Positions 26,604-35,367 of a stretch of DNA of 64,000 nucleotides are shown here, piece by piece. The DNA lies in the NCBI GenBank assembly GCA_016794595.1, contig JAEUJN010000012.1, positions 1-64,000 on the forward strand, given 5' to 3'. This stretch comes from Kineosporiaceae bacterium (GTDB taxonomy: Bacteria; Actinomycetota; Actinomycetes; Actinomycetales; Kineosporiaceae). Numbering within the stretch: position 1 is the stretch's first letter; each line of letters begins with the position of its first letter. The translations under genes and the position numbers were made by a program. The notes under the pieces are model-generated. The model searched no databases, was not told the origin of the DNA, and was given only the letters and a program-made list of their open reading frames with translations.

Positions 26604-27980
26604 TCAGCGCTCGGTCAGGCCCTCGGCCACCAGGAAGGCCAACTCCAGGGCCTGCTGGTGGTTCAGCCTGGGGTCACACAGGGTCTCGTACCGGCTGGAC
26701 AGGTGCGCCTCGTCGATGTGCTCGGCCCCACCGAGGCACTCGGTGACGTCGTCCCCGGTGAGCTCGATGTGCAGCCCACCCGGGATGGTGCCCAGCGTGT
26801 TGTGCACCTCGAAGAAGCCCCGAACCTCGTCCATCACGTCCTCGAAGCGGCGGGTCTTGTACCCGGAGGCCGCCTCGAAGGTGTTGCCGTGCATGGGGTC
26901 ACACACCCACAGCACGTGCGAGGCGACGTCCCCGAGCCCTTCGATCAGCCCGGGCAGCACGTCCCGCACGGTGCTCGCCCCCATCCGGGTGATGAACGTC
27001 AGCCGGCCCGGTTCCCGGTGGGGGTCGAGTCGCTCGGCCAACTCCAGGGCCTGGGACGCCGTCGTGGTCGGCCCGAGCTTGACCCCGATCGGGTTGCGCA
27101 CCTTGGACAGCAGGTCGACGTGCGCGCCGTCCAGCTGGCGGGTGCGCTCACCGATCCAGACGAAGTGCGCCGAGACGTTGTACGGCGCCCCGGTCCGCGA
27201 GTCGATCCGGGTCAGCGGGCGCTCGTAGTCCAGCAGCAGCGCCTCGTGACTGGCGTAGAAGTCGACCGTGCGCAGGGCATCGAAGTCACCCCCGCAGGCG
27301 GCCATGAACCGCATCGCCCGGTCGATGTCCCGCGCCATCGCCTCGTACCGGGCGTTGGCCTGATTGGCCACGAACCCCCGGTTCCACTCGTGCACGTGCC
27401 GCAGGTCGGCGAAGCCGCCCTTGGTGAACGCCCGGATGAGGTTCAGCGTGGCGCTGGCCGTGTGGTAGGCCCGCAGCAGGCGCTGGGGGTCGGGCCGGCG
27501 GCTCGACTCGTCGAAGGCATAGTCGTTGACCATGTCGCCGCGATAGGCGGGCAGTTCCACGCCGTCGCGGGTCTCGGTCGGCTTGCTGCGCGGCTTGGCG
27601 TACTGACCGGCCATCCGGCCGACCTTGACCACCGGCATGCTGGCGCCGTAGGTCAGCACGACGGCCATCTGGAGCATCGTCTTGATCTTGTTGCGGATGC
27701 GGTCGGCGGTGGCATCGGCGAACGTCTCGGCGCAGTCGCCGCCCTGCAGCAGGAACGCCTCGCCGCGCGCCGCGGCGGCCAGGTTGCTCTTGAGCTCGTC
27801 GCACTCCCCGGCGAACACCAGCGGCGGGTAGCCGGCCAGCTCACGGTCGACCCGCTCCAGCGCGGCGGCGTCCGGCCACGTGGGCTGCTGCGCGGCGGGC
27901 AGGTCCCGCCAGGTGTCCAGGGCGGCCAGCAGGGTCTGCTGGGTGGACTGCGCGGTCAGCTGATCGATGCTCGTGCTCAC
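26604..27980 (-). CDS. aroG: Class II 3-deoxy-D-arabino-heptulosonate 7-phosphate synthase
   Basis: 458 residues, standard for the plant/actinobacterial class II enzyme that condenses phosphoenolpyruvate and erythrose 4-phosphate, the entry to the shikimate pathway. Hallmarks are FLLQGGDCAETF (metal-binding Cys), KVGRMAGQYAKPRS, GDMVNDYAFDESSR, ERTRQLDGAHVDLLSKVRNPIGVKLGP, WVCDPMHGNTFEAASGYKTRRF and GGLHIELTGDDVTECLGGAE. The GTG at 27980 lies 6 nt after a minus-strand TACTCT -10 (27987-27992), so the transcript is probably leaderless. Same position as Rv2178c. Confidence 0.96.
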   Translation of the reverse strand: MSTSIDQLTAQSTQQTLLAALDTWRDLPAAQQPTWPDAAALERVDRELAGYPPLVFAGECDELKSNLAAAARGEAFLLQGGDCAETFADATADRIRNKIKTMLQMAVVLTYGASMPVVKVGRMAGQYAKPRSKPTETRDGVELPAYRGDMVNDYAFDESSRRPDPQRLLRAYHTASATLNLIRAFTKGGFADLRHVHEWNRGFVANQANARYEAMARDIDRAMRFMAACGGDFDALRTVDFYASHEALLLDYERPLTRIDSRTGAPYNVSAHFVWIGERTRQLDGAHVDLLSKVRNPIGVKLGPTTTASQALELAERLDPHREPGRLTFITRMGASTVRDVLPGLIEGLGDVASHVLWVCDPMHGNTFEAASGYKTRRFEDVMDEVRGFFEVHNTLGTIPGGLHIELTGDDVTECLGGAEHIDEAHLSSRYETLCDPRLNHQQALELAFLVAEGLTER

Positions 27981-27986
27981 CGGGCA

Positions 27987-27992
27987 AGAGTA
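27987..27992 (-). promoter_or_regulatory. -10 TACTCT of leaderless promoter (aroG)
   Basis: On the minus strand TACTCT lies 6 nt before the aroG GTG at 27980. Confidence 0.55.
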
Positions 27993-28050
27993 GTCGAGCC
28001 GGTCCACCGCCGAGCCAGGGGTTTGCCCAGCGCCCAGGGGCCCCGACGGG

Positions 28051-29973
28051 TCAGCCCCGGGGACGCCACAGGCCCTGCACCTGGCGGTCGTAGGGCGCCG
28101 TGACCGTGCCGACCAGTTCGTACCCCGTGGGGAACTCCCGGCCCACCACCGCCGTGGCCGGGGCGGTGAGCGCGTCGTCCTGGCCGAACGGCACCAGCAC
28201 CCAGGCGGCCGACCACACCGACTCCTCCTCCTGACGAAGGGCGAACTGCGCCGACCCGGCAACGTTCGGCCAGCCGGGAAAGGCCGGCAACAGCACCGAG
28301 GGTGCCCTCCCGTCCAGGATGAGCACGGACGCCGGGTGCCAGGTCAGATCCAGCAGGGGGGTCCCGGGGGCGAACCCGCCCCGGACGCCGAGTGCCCTCA
28401 GGTCATCGATCCAGGCGGCCGTCGTCGGGTCGACGAGCACCTCCGGGGTGCCCGGCACGATCTGCCGGGGCACTGTCTGCTCGGCCATCGGCGCGATCCG
28501 GTAGGGAGCGACCAGCCGCGTCGTCGGCACCAGCACGGCGCCCAGCACCAGCGCTCCGACCCCGAGCGAGGCCACGGCGGCCGGGGCGGCGCCGTCCGGC
28601 AGGGCGCTGAGGCCGATCACGGCAGCGGCCAGCAGCACCGGGAAACCCCCGTGCAACTGCGTGGCGTACTCCACGTTGGTGCCCACCGGGTAGGCCAGGC
28701 CCAGGGCGAACAGGGCGACGGCGGCGAGCAGTGCGGATGCCGGGTGCCTGTCACGGGCGGCGTCCGGCCCCGGGTGCCGGTCATCGACGGTGCTCGGTGG
28801 CCGGGGCCGATCCAGCAGGTGCAGGGCCAGGGCCAGGGCGGCGACCAGCAGTGCCGCCTCACCGGCCACGATCAGCGGGGGAATCGACATCCCCAGGCCG
28901 GGGACCCCCCCGGGGTAGTCCCAGAGCACCACCGCCAGGGTCACCCACCATGCGAGGGCATGGGCGGCCGCCAGCCACCAGCCCGGTCGGATCGGTGCCC
29001 CTCGCCCGGGTGCGGCGACGGCCCGCGGCAGGCGCCCGGCCAGCCACCGCCAGAGCAGGACGACGATCACCGCCACCGCGGGTAGCGCGAGCAGCCCGAG
29101 GAACGGCCGGGGGCGATCGATGGCCAGGTTGCGCAACCCCGCCCGGGCGGCCGGCCCCAGGGTGCCCGGCGCGTAGTGCCCGGGGTCGACCACGGAGAGC
29201 ATCCCGCTCACCCGCTGGTAGGTGGCCACGGTGAACGACAGGGAGTGCACCGCGGTCAGGTGCAGCCCGGCCAGGACCAACCCGGCGGCCATCGCGGCCA
29301 GCGCGGCCTGTCCGAGGGCGCGGCGCCCTGTGCGGGCGGCTCCCGGCCACAGCACCGTCACCGCCCGGACGGCGATCGCCAGCGCCACGACCAGCGCTGC
29401 GGCCAGCGCGGTGGTGGCCTTGCCGACCGCGGTCACGAATGCCCCACTCGCCACCAGCACCCCGGCCAGGACTGCGGCCCGCCCGGTCTCGGGCCCGCGC
29501 AGGACCTCGAGCAGACCGGCGGCCAGCAGCATCAACCCCACGGCGGCGAACCAGTTGTAGCTGGGAGTGCGGACGAACACGGTGTAGTAGCACAGGGCGG
29601 CGGCCACCACGGCCGGTGGCACCAAGGCGCGCAGCGCCGGCGGCCAGGCGACCCCGCCGGCACGCTCGGCGAACCCGCGGACGGCGCGCGCCAGCACCAG
29701 GGCGGCGACCACCAGCAGCACCGCCGCCAGCACCCGCAACCGGCCCAGGTCCTCACCGACCGCGCGCAGCAGGGGCCCGGAGTACCAGCCGAACATCCCG
29801 TTGAAGGCCTTGTCCGACGCCCAGGGCTGAGCCGCCATCAGGTAATGACTCTCGTCCATCGCGTCCAGCCCCCGCGAGGGGGTCGCCAGCACCGCGTGCA
29901 GGATCGGCAGGTTGGCGGCCCAGGCAACGATGGCCACCGGGCTGCGCACCGACACCGGGATCGAGCGGGGCAC
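28051..29973 (-). CDS. GT-C type membrane glycosyltransferase-like protein
   Basis: 640 residues with roughly eleven to twelve hydrophobic spans (first ~12-30, last ~480) and a C-terminal soluble domain of ~150 residues. The first extracytoplasmic loop carries the acidic motif LDAMDESHYLMAAQPW, the position of the catalytic Asp/Glu in GT-C enzymes such as ArnT and mannosyltransferases that use lipid-phosphate sugars. The acceptor is unknown. The GTG start directly follows the stop of the acyltransferase gene, so the two are likely coupled. M. tuberculosis has an unrelated or distant GT-C gene nearby (Rv2181). Confidence 0.7.
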   Translation of the reverse strand: MPRSIPVSVRSPVAIVAWAANLPILHAVLATPSRGLDAMDESHYLMAAQPWASDKAFNGMFGWYSGPLLRAVGEDLGRLRVLAAVLLVVAALVLARAVRGFAERAGGVAWPPALRALVPPAVVAAALCYYTVFVRTPSYNWFAAVGLMLLAAGLLEVLRGPETGRAAVLAGVLVASGAFVTAVGKATTALAAALVVALAIAVRAVTVLWPGAARTGRRALGQAALAAMAAGLVLAGLHLTAVHSLSFTVATYQRVSGMLSVVDPGHYAPGTLGPAARAGLRNLAIDRPRPFLGLLALPAVAVIVVLLWRWLAGRLPRAVAAPGRGAPIRPGWWLAAAHALAWWVTLAVVLWDYPGGVPGLGMSIPPLIVAGEAALLVAALALALHLLDRPRPPSTVDDRHPGPDAARDRHPASALLAAVALFALGLAYPVGTNVEYATQLHGGFPVLLAAAVIGLSALPDGAAPAAVASLGVGALVLGAVLVPTTRLVAPYRIAPMAEQTVPRQIVPGTPEVLVDPTTAAWIDDLRALGVRGGFAPGTPLLDLTWHPASVLILDGRAPSVLLPAFPGWPNVAGSAQFALRQEEESVWSAAWVLVPFGQDDALTAPATAVVGREFPTGYELVGTVTAPYDRQVQGLWRPRG

Positions 29974-30909
29974 TCAGGCGCTGCGTTCCACCGGGGGCTC
30001 GCCGTCGCCCGACCCCGAGGGGTGCTGATCCTCGGCCGGACCTCCCACCGGGCCCGCGGTGGGGTCCGGGGCCTGCCCCTTCTCGACGGCCCGCTGCCCT
30101 GTGCTCGGCCCCGGGCCGTCACCCGCCTTCTCGGCTGCCCGCTCGGCGACCTTCTCGCTCAGCCTCTCCGCCACGGCGCTGGCCGCGCTGGCCACCGCGC
30201 CGGTGGCCACTGCGCCGGGCTTGCGCTTGGCCGCCGCCAGCCGTTCCTTCATGGTCGAGGCGTAGACGTCCACGTACTCCTGGCCGGACAGCTCCATCAG
30301 GGCGTACATGATCTCGTCGGTGATCGAGCGCAGGACGAACCGATCACCCTCCATGCCCTCGTACCGGGAGAAGTCCAGCGGCTGGCCGATCACGATGCCC
30401 ACCCGGCCGAGATGAGGGATCTTGCGCCCGATCGGCTGCACCTTGTCGGTGCCGATCATGGCGACCGGGATCACGGGCACCCGGCCCTCGAGCGCCATCC
30501 GGGCCACCCCGGTCTTGCCGCGGTACAACCGGCCGTCGAGCGAGCGCGTGCCCTCGGGGTAGATGCCCAGCAACTGCCCGCGGCGCAGCACCTTCAGGCC
30601 CGTGGTCAGCGCCGCGTCGGAGGCGCTGCCACCGGACCGGTCGATCGGCAGCTGTCCGCTCAGGTTGAAGAAGGCCCGCTTGGCCCGGCCCTTGAGGCCG
30701 TGACCGGTGAAGTAGTCGGCCTTGGCCAGGAACGTCAGCCGTCGTTCCAGCACCAGCGGCAGGAAGATCGAGTCCGAGAAGGACAGGTGGTTGCTGGCCA
30801 GGATGGCGCCGCCGGTGGCCGGAACGTGCTCGACCCCCTTGACCCAGGGTCGGAACACGGTGAACAGGATCGGCCCGAGGATGATCCGCTTGAGCAGCCA
30901 GTAGAACAC
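29974..30909 (-). CDS. 1-acyl-sn-glycerol-3-phosphate acyltransferase family protein
   Basis: 311 residues. The PlsC domain (about 25-215) has the HX4D motif in ASNHLSFSDSIFLPL and the second block GIYPEGTRSLDGRLYRGKTGVARMAL with VPVIPVAMIGTDKVQP. It acylates lysophosphatidic acid or a related lipid acceptor at the membrane face. The last ~85 residues are Ala/Glu-rich and then Pro/Gly-rich, a low-complexity tail beyond the family core. GTG 30909 (VFYWLLKRI) is chosen because AAGGAGA precedes it by ~6 nt. Equivalent to Rv2182c. Confidence 0.9.
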   Translation of the reverse strand: MFYWLLKRIILGPILFTVFRPWVKGVEHVPATGGAILASNHLSFSDSIFLPLVLERRLTFLAKADYFTGHGLKGRAKRAFFNLSGQLPIDRSGGSASDAALTTGLKVLRRGQLLGIYPEGTRSLDGRLYRGKTGVARMALEGRVPVIPVAMIGTDKVQPIGRKIPHLGRVGIVIGQPLDFSRYEGMEGDRFVLRSITDEIMYALMELSGQEYVDVYASTMKERLAAAKRKPGAVATGAVASAASAVAERLSEKVAERAAEKAGDGPGPSTGQRAVEKGQAPDPTAGPVGGPAEDQHPSGSGDGEPPVERSA

Positions 30910-31276
30910 GGTCCGTCTCCTTCTACCGGTCTCGTCCCACCGGTCGCCTCGTGCCGGTCCACTTGCCCGACGCTCACCCGACGCTCGCCCGACACTCGCC
31001 TGGCGCATGATCGCGATCCGCCGGGGATCCCGCGGCCGCGGCGCGCCAGGGGCCACTGTAAGGCCGCCGACCCACCCGCCGGGGGTCGGCGAGCAGCTCT
31101 CGAGCGCACCGGTACCCCTCGGCCCGCCGGACAGCATGGCGTCCGCCCTCGCGCGGAGCGCCGAGCGCGTGTCACCATGGCCGGGCCGGTGCCGTGCGCA
31201 GCGGCACGCGCGGCGATGACGCCCCGCAGGGCGGTTCCCCGAGACCTCCCGCAGGGCCGTAGGCGAGGAGAGGCAC
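30910..31276. other. Intergenic gap between divergent plsC-like and esterase genes
   Basis: 367 bp without a supportable gene. It contains three tandem 11-bp units (CCCGACGCTCA and variants, 30966-30998) and a small inverted repeat GTGCCG/CGGCAC (31189-31207). Promoters for both flanking genes presumably lie here, but I cannot place them with confidence. Confidence 0.5.
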
Positions 31277-32038
31277 GTGGCCGTTCTGCCGGGGGCCGAG
31301 CCCTTTCACCACGACGGTGGGCCCGTCGGCGTCCTGCTGTGTCACGGCTTCACCGGGTGCCCCCAGAGCCTGCGGCCGTGGGCGGGGTATCTCGCCGACG
31401 CCGGCCTGAGCGTCTCGCTGCCGCTGCTGCCCGGGCACGGCACCACCTGGCAGGACATGAACCGCAGCCGGTGGCCCGAGTGGTACGCCGCGGTGGACGT
31501 CGCCCTCACCGAACTGCGCGCGCGCTGCTCGACGGTGGTCGTCGCCGGACTGTCCATGGGTGGGGCTCTGGCCCTGCGCCTGGCCGAGGTGCGTCAGGAC
31601 GACGTGCACGGCGTCGTGCTGGTCAATCCCGCGGTCAGGCTGGAGGATCCGCGACTCAAGGTGCTGCCCGTGCTGCGCCATCTGCTGCCCTCGCTGCCCG
31701 GGATCGGCAGCGACATCAAGAAGGCCGGGGTGACCGAACTGGCCTACGACCGCACCCCGTTGCACGCGCTGCACTCGATGGTCCAGCTGTACGCCACCGT
31801 CGTCTCCGACCTGTCCAGCGTTCGGCAACCGGTGCTGCTCCTGCACTCCCCCGAGGATCACGTCGTGCCCGCCTCGAGCTCGGAGTTGATCCTGCGCTCG
31901 GTCGGTTCGCAGGACGTGACCGAGGTGCTCTGCCACGACAGCTATCACGTCGCCACCCTCGACAACGACGCCGAGCTGATCTTCAGCGAGAGCCTGGCCT
32001 TCGTCCAGCGGCTCGCCGCCGCGGCGCCTGCCCGATGA
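31277..32038 (+). CDS. Carboxylesterase / monoacylglycerol lipase-type hydrolase
   Basis: 253 residues of alpha/beta-hydrolase fold close to Est30-type carboxylesterases. Oxyanion strand VLLCHGFTGCPQSLRPWAGYLADAG, nucleophile GLSMGGALALRLAE (catalytic Ser), acid in LLHSPEDHVVPASSS and histidine in CHDSYHVATLDNDAE. It probably cleaves short- to medium-chain acyl esters. The GTG start has GAGGAGAGG 5-6 nt upstream. The small membrane protein gene starts 10 bp downstream, suggesting an operon. It is divergent from the plsC-like gene, which hints at a lipid context. Confidence 0.88.
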   Translation: MAVLPGAEPFHHDGGPVGVLLCHGFTGCPQSLRPWAGYLADAGLSVSLPLLPGHGTTWQDMNRSRWPEWYAAVDVALTELRARCSTVVVAGLSMGGALALRLAEVRQDDVHGVVLVNPAVRLEDPRLKVLPVLRHLLPSLPGIGSDIKKAGVTELAYDRTPLHALHSMVQLYATVVSDLSSVRQPVLLLHSPEDHVVPASSSELILRSVGSQDVTEVLCHDSYHVATLDNDAELIFSESLAFVQRLAAAAPAR

Positions 32039-32048
32039 GGACCCCCGG

Positions 32049-32636
32049 ATGAGCACCGGCGACCCCGAGCGGGAGGACGGCGAGCCGACGGCCGAGGCGA
32101 CGGCCGAGGCAGCCAACCCGACTCGTCCCGAGCTGGGAATCGACCCCGACCTGGACTACGACGCCGCCTTCGCCGCCCTGGTGGCCCAGTTCTCGGCCAC
32201 CGATCTTCCCGACCTGGCCGACCTGCCCCCACTCGCCGAGCGCAGCGGCCCACCCGAGCGCCCCGACCTCGGCGACCCGGCCGAGGGCAGCCCCGCAGAC
32301 CCGATCGTCGGTGCTGCTGCGGCGCGGGTCGAGTCGCGCACCCCGACCTCGCCGGTGGCCGATGAGTCCGACCTCGGCTACCCGGCCGAACTCGATCACC
32401 ATTACGAGCCCCCGGAGCCACCGCCGCTACCCCGGGGAGATCTGTACTCACGACTGGCCTGGGGCGGTGTGATCGGTGGGCCCGCCGTCCTGCTGCTGGC
32501 GGCCTTCGTCGGTGGCGACGTCCCGTCGATGGCCATCGTCGCTGCCCTGGTGGCGTTCGTGACCGGGTTCGTCACCCTGGTGGCCCGGATGCCGAACGAG
32601 CGCCCCGAGGACCCGGAGGACGGCGCCGTCGTCTGA
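32049..32636 (+). CDS. Acidic protein with two C-terminal membrane spans, unknown function
   Basis: 195 residues. The first ~135 are acidic and Pro/Asp/Glu-rich and look largely disordered, with one more ordered stretch LDYDAAFAALVAQFSATDL. Two hydrophobic spans follow (about 140-160 and 162-182) with a short loop, then an acidic tail. I do not recognise it beyond similarity in layout to small actinobacterial DUF proteins that end in two helices. It follows the esterase by 10 bp and is probably cotranscribed. Confidence 0.7.
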   Translation: MSTGDPEREDGEPTAEATAEAANPTRPELGIDPDLDYDAAFAALVAQFSATDLPDLADLPPLAERSGPPERPDLGDPAEGSPADPIVGAAAARVESRTPTSPVADESDLGYPAELDHHYEPPEPPPLPRGDLYSRLAWGGVIGGPAVLLLAAFVGGDVPSMAIVAALVAFVTGFVTLVARMPNERPEDPEDGAVV

Positions 32637-32674
32637 GCCTCGCCCCGCGAGCCTGCCTGCCGGTCACCTCGGCC

Positions 32675-32710
32675 CAGGCATCCCGTCAGGCATCCCGTCA
32701 GCCACCCCGT
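32675..32710. repeat. Three tandem 12-bp units
   Basis: CAGGCATCCCGT twice, then CAGCCACCCCGT, ending at the last base of the stop codon of the convergent phosphatase-type gene. Confidence 0.6.
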
Positions 32711-33399
32711 CAGCCCAGGACGGCGAGCACCGGCCAGTGGTCGCTCGCCCGGTGCACCAGGTTCTCGGGTGCCCCACCGTCCCCGTACCCGAGCACCCGC
32801 ACCTGCTCACTCACCAGGACGGCATCGATCCGCCCACCCGGCCGGCGAGCCGGGAATGTCGGCCCGGCGTGCGGAGCGGGATCGCCGACGAGCCCGGCGA
32901 ACGCCTCCCAGGCGGGCGCCCCCGGGGGCTCGTTGAGATCCCCGGCGATCACCGTGGGAAGCGAGCCACCCGCCACCGAGCGCGCGGCGTCCAGTTCGGC
33001 CAGCACCCGATGGGCGTGGTCCACCCGATCGGCCGGGCCCAGTGGCAGGTGCACGCAGGCCACGGCCAACTCCAGGGACGGCGTCCGCAGCCTGGCCAGA
33101 ACCGCGCCGCGGGTCCTGGTGTACCAGTGCGCCACCGGGAACCGGACGGCACGCGCCGACCCCGCCGTGACCGCCGGGCCGACCAGCAGGGCCGTGCCGC
33201 CGCTGCCGCGGCCACCGACCACGTGCCGCAATCCGGTGGACCGGGCCAGGGCTCCGATCCGCAGGGCCGACCCCGGGCGGCGCGGTGCCTCCTGGAGGCA
33301 GAGTACGTCCGGGGCCAGGTGGCGCAGGACCGCCTGCACGGCGAGCGGGTCCCCGGACAGGTCACGGATGTTCCAGCTGACCACGCGCACGTCCATCAC
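32710..33399 (-). CDS. Endonuclease/exonuclease/phosphatase family protein
   Basis: 229 residues, a compact EEP fold (DNase I / AP endonuclease / inositol phosphatase superfamily). Motifs in order: VVSWNIRDL (Asn), DVLCLQEAPRR (metal-binding Glu), ACVHLPLG, VIAGDLNEPPG (catalytic Asp-x-Asn), a RIDAVLVSEQ strand and the terminal SDHWPVLAVL with the catalytic His. No signal peptide. Whether it cuts nucleic acid or a phosphoester lipid is not clear. It lies 34 bp downstream of the ROK kinase pair, in the same direction. Confidence 0.87.
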   Translation of the reverse strand: MMDVRVVSWNIRDLSGDPLAVQAVLRHLAPDVLCLQEAPRRPGSALRIGALARSTGLRHVVGGRGSGGTALLVGPAVTAGSARAVRFPVAHWYTRTRGAVLARLRTPSLELAVACVHLPLGPADRVDHAHRVLAELDAARSVAGGSLPTVIAGDLNEPPGAPAWEAFAGLVGDPAPHAGPTFPARRPGGRIDAVLVSEQVRVLGYGDGGAPENLVHRASDHWPVLAVLG

Positions 33400-33433
33400 C
33401 CCGATCGCTCGGCTCCCACCTGCGGCGGACCGG

Positions 33434-34399
33434 TCAGCGGTCGGCCACCCGGGCCAGGTCGGCAGCGCCCACGAGCCCGGCCTCGGGTCCCAGCTCGGCC
33501 CGCAGGATGCGCGGCTCGGGACGGAAGCCGCGCCCGGTCAGCACCCGGCGGAAGGAGTTGCGCGCCGGACGCAGCAACAGCTCGCCGGCGTCGGAGACCC
33601 CACCCCCGATGACGAACAACCCCGGGTCGAGTGCCGCCGCCAGGTTGGCCAGGCCGATCCCGAGCCAGCGTCCGACCTCCTCGAACAGCTCGATCGCCAG
33701 CGGGTCGCCGTCCCGGGCGGCGTCGGTGATCACGGGGCCGACCAGGGCATCGACATCCCCGCCGACCCGCTCCAGCAGGGGGACCACCACGGGCGAGTTG
33801 GCCCGCGCCAACTCGCGCGCCTCACGCCCCAGCACATTGCCGGAGGCGTACTGCTCCAGGCATCCGCGGTTGCCGCACTCGCAACGCTGACCCTCCGGCA
33901 CCACGATCATGTGCCCGAACTCGCCGGCCATCCCGTGCCGACCGCGCTGGACCTGCCCGTTCAGCACGATGCCGCCGCCGATCCCGGTTCCCAAAGTGAC
34001 GCAGACCAGGTGGTGCTCCCCCCGGCCGGCGCCGAAGCGCCACTCCGCCCAGGCCGCGGCGTTCGCATCGTTCTCGACCACCACCGGCATCGCGAGCGCC
34101 TCGGCCACGGTCGCCCGCAGCGGCTCGTTGCGCCAGGCCAGGTGAGGAGCGAACAGCACCCGCGAGCGGTCGGCGTCGACGAACCCCGCGGCGCCGATGC
34201 CCACCGCCCCGATCCGGTGGTGTTCACAGAGTTCGGTCACCACCTCGACGATGGTGTTCTCCACCGCCTTCGGGTCCCGCGAAGGGGTCGACCGACGGGC
34301 GCGGGCCAGCACCTTGCCGTACGGATCGACCACGCCGGCCGCCACCTTGGTGCCGCCGATGTCGACTCCCACCGCCAGCTCGTCGCGCAACGGGCTCAT
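33434..34399 (-). CDS. ROK-family glucokinase (copy 1)
   Basis: 321 residues. ATP loop AVGVDIGGTKVAAGVVD, sugar site VENDANAAAWAEWRFG, GTGIGGGIVLNG, ExGH element GEFGHMIV and the zinc-binding CECGNRGCLEQY, then ADLDP-like FVIGGGVSDAGE. ROK glucokinases phosphorylate glucose with ATP (or polyphosphate in some groups). No DNA-binding domain is present, so it is an enzyme rather than a repressor. It overlaps the upstream ROK gene by 4 bp; the two are clearly duplicates. Confidence 0.92.
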   Translation of the reverse strand: MSPLRDELAVGVDIGGTKVAAGVVDPYGKVLARARRSTPSRDPKAVENTIVEVVTELCEHHRIGAVGIGAAGFVDADRSRVLFAPHLAWRNEPLRATVAEALAMPVVVENDANAAAWAEWRFGAGRGEHHLVCVTLGTGIGGGIVLNGQVQRGRHGMAGEFGHMIVVPEGQRCECGNRGCLEQYASGNVLGREARELARANSPVVVPLLERVGGDVDALVGPVITDAARDGDPLAIELFEEVGRWLGIGLANLAAALDPGLFVIGGGVSDAGELLLRPARNSFRRVLTGRGFRPEPRILRAELGPEAGLVGAADLARVADR

Positions 34400-35367
34400 G
34401 CCTCACCTGCCAGGTCGGCGGCTCCGATCATCCCGGCCTCATTACCCAGGGCGGCCCGCACGATCCTCAGCGCCGGCCGGTGACCCCCGCCGGTCAGGCT
34501 CTCGGTGTACGCCGCCCGGGCGGGGCCGAGCAACAGCTCACCGGCCTGGCTCACCCCGCCGCCGATGACCACGATCTCGGGGTCGAGGGAGTCGGCGAGA
34601 TCGGCGATGCCGTCACCGAGCCAACGGCCGACCTCCGCCAGGGCACGCCGGGCCACCGCGTCCTCCCGCCGGGCGGCCTCGGTGATCATGCTTCCGCCCA
34701 GGGTGGCGAGGTCCTCGCCCGCCAGTTCGCGCAGCACCGGGGCGCCATCCGGGTCCTCGGCAACCAGCTGGCGCACCCGTCGCGTGAGGGCGGTCCCCGA
34801 GACGTACTGCTCCCAGCAGCCCGCCTTGCCGCAGCGGCAGGGACGCCCACCCGGGACCATCCGCACGTGCCCGAACTCGCCGGCGCCACCGAAGGCTCCC
34901 CGGATCAACCGTCCGTCGAGCACGATCGCCCCGCCCAGGCCGGTCCCGACCGTCAGCATCAGCACGTCGGTCGAGCCGCGGGCCGCCCCGAACCTCACCT
35001 CGCCCCAGGCGGCGGCGTTGGCGTCGTTCTCCACCACCACGGGCAGCCGCACCAGCTCGGAGATGGTCCGGCGCAACGGCAAGTCCCGCAGCGCGAGGTT
35101 GGGGGCGAAACGGACCACCGACCGGGTCTGGTCGACCAGACCGGCGACGGCCAGCCCGACCGCCGCCACGCGATGGCGCGCGGCGAGTGCGCACACGGCC
35201 TCCCCGATCCGACCCTCCAGCGCGGCCGGGTCCTCGGGGGTGGGCAGGCGCAGCCGTTCCAGGATCGTGCCGTCGCCGGCCACCGCTCCGGCGGCGATCT
35301 TCGTGCCTCCGACATCGACCCCGATCCGGACGACGTCGGACGGGGCGGGGGGGTCCTGGACGCTCAT
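34396..35367 (-). CDS. ROK-family glucokinase (copy 2)
   Basis: 323 residues, a paralogue of the downstream ROK kinase. RIGVDVGGTKIAAGAVA, VENDANAAAWGEVRFG, GTGLGGAIVLDG, GEFGHVRM, zinc motif CRCGKAGCWEQY and VVIGGGVSQAGE are all intact, so both copies should be active. Their sugar preference may differ (glucose against mannose or N-acetyl sugars). ATG 35367 overlaps the upstream hypothetical gene stop. Part of a five-gene minus-strand run with tight spacing from the SRPBCC gene down. Confidence 0.92.
   Translation of the reverse strand: MSVQDPPAPSDVVRIGVDVGGTKIAAGAVAGDGTILERLRLPTPEDPAALEGRIGEAVCALAARHRVAAVGLAVAGLVDQTRSVVRFAPNLALRDLPLRRTISELVRLPVVVENDANAAAWGEVRFGAARGSTDVLMLTVGTGLGGAIVLDGRLIRGAFGGAGEFGHVRMVPGGRPCRCGKAGCWEQYVSGTALTRRVRQLVAEDPDGAPVLRELAGEDLATLGGSMITEAARREDAVARRALAEVGRWLGDGIADLADSLDPEIVVIGGGVSQAGELLLGPARAAYTESLTGGGHRPALRIVRAALGNEAGMIGAADLAGEA

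Noticed and set aside
29176-32052. A 958-codon open frame on the plus strand crossing the GT-C, plsC-like and esterase genes
   Set aside because: It is antisense or out of frame to well-supported genes, is rich in Gly/Arg/His/Gln/Pro as expected from high-GC shadow frames, and shows no domain.
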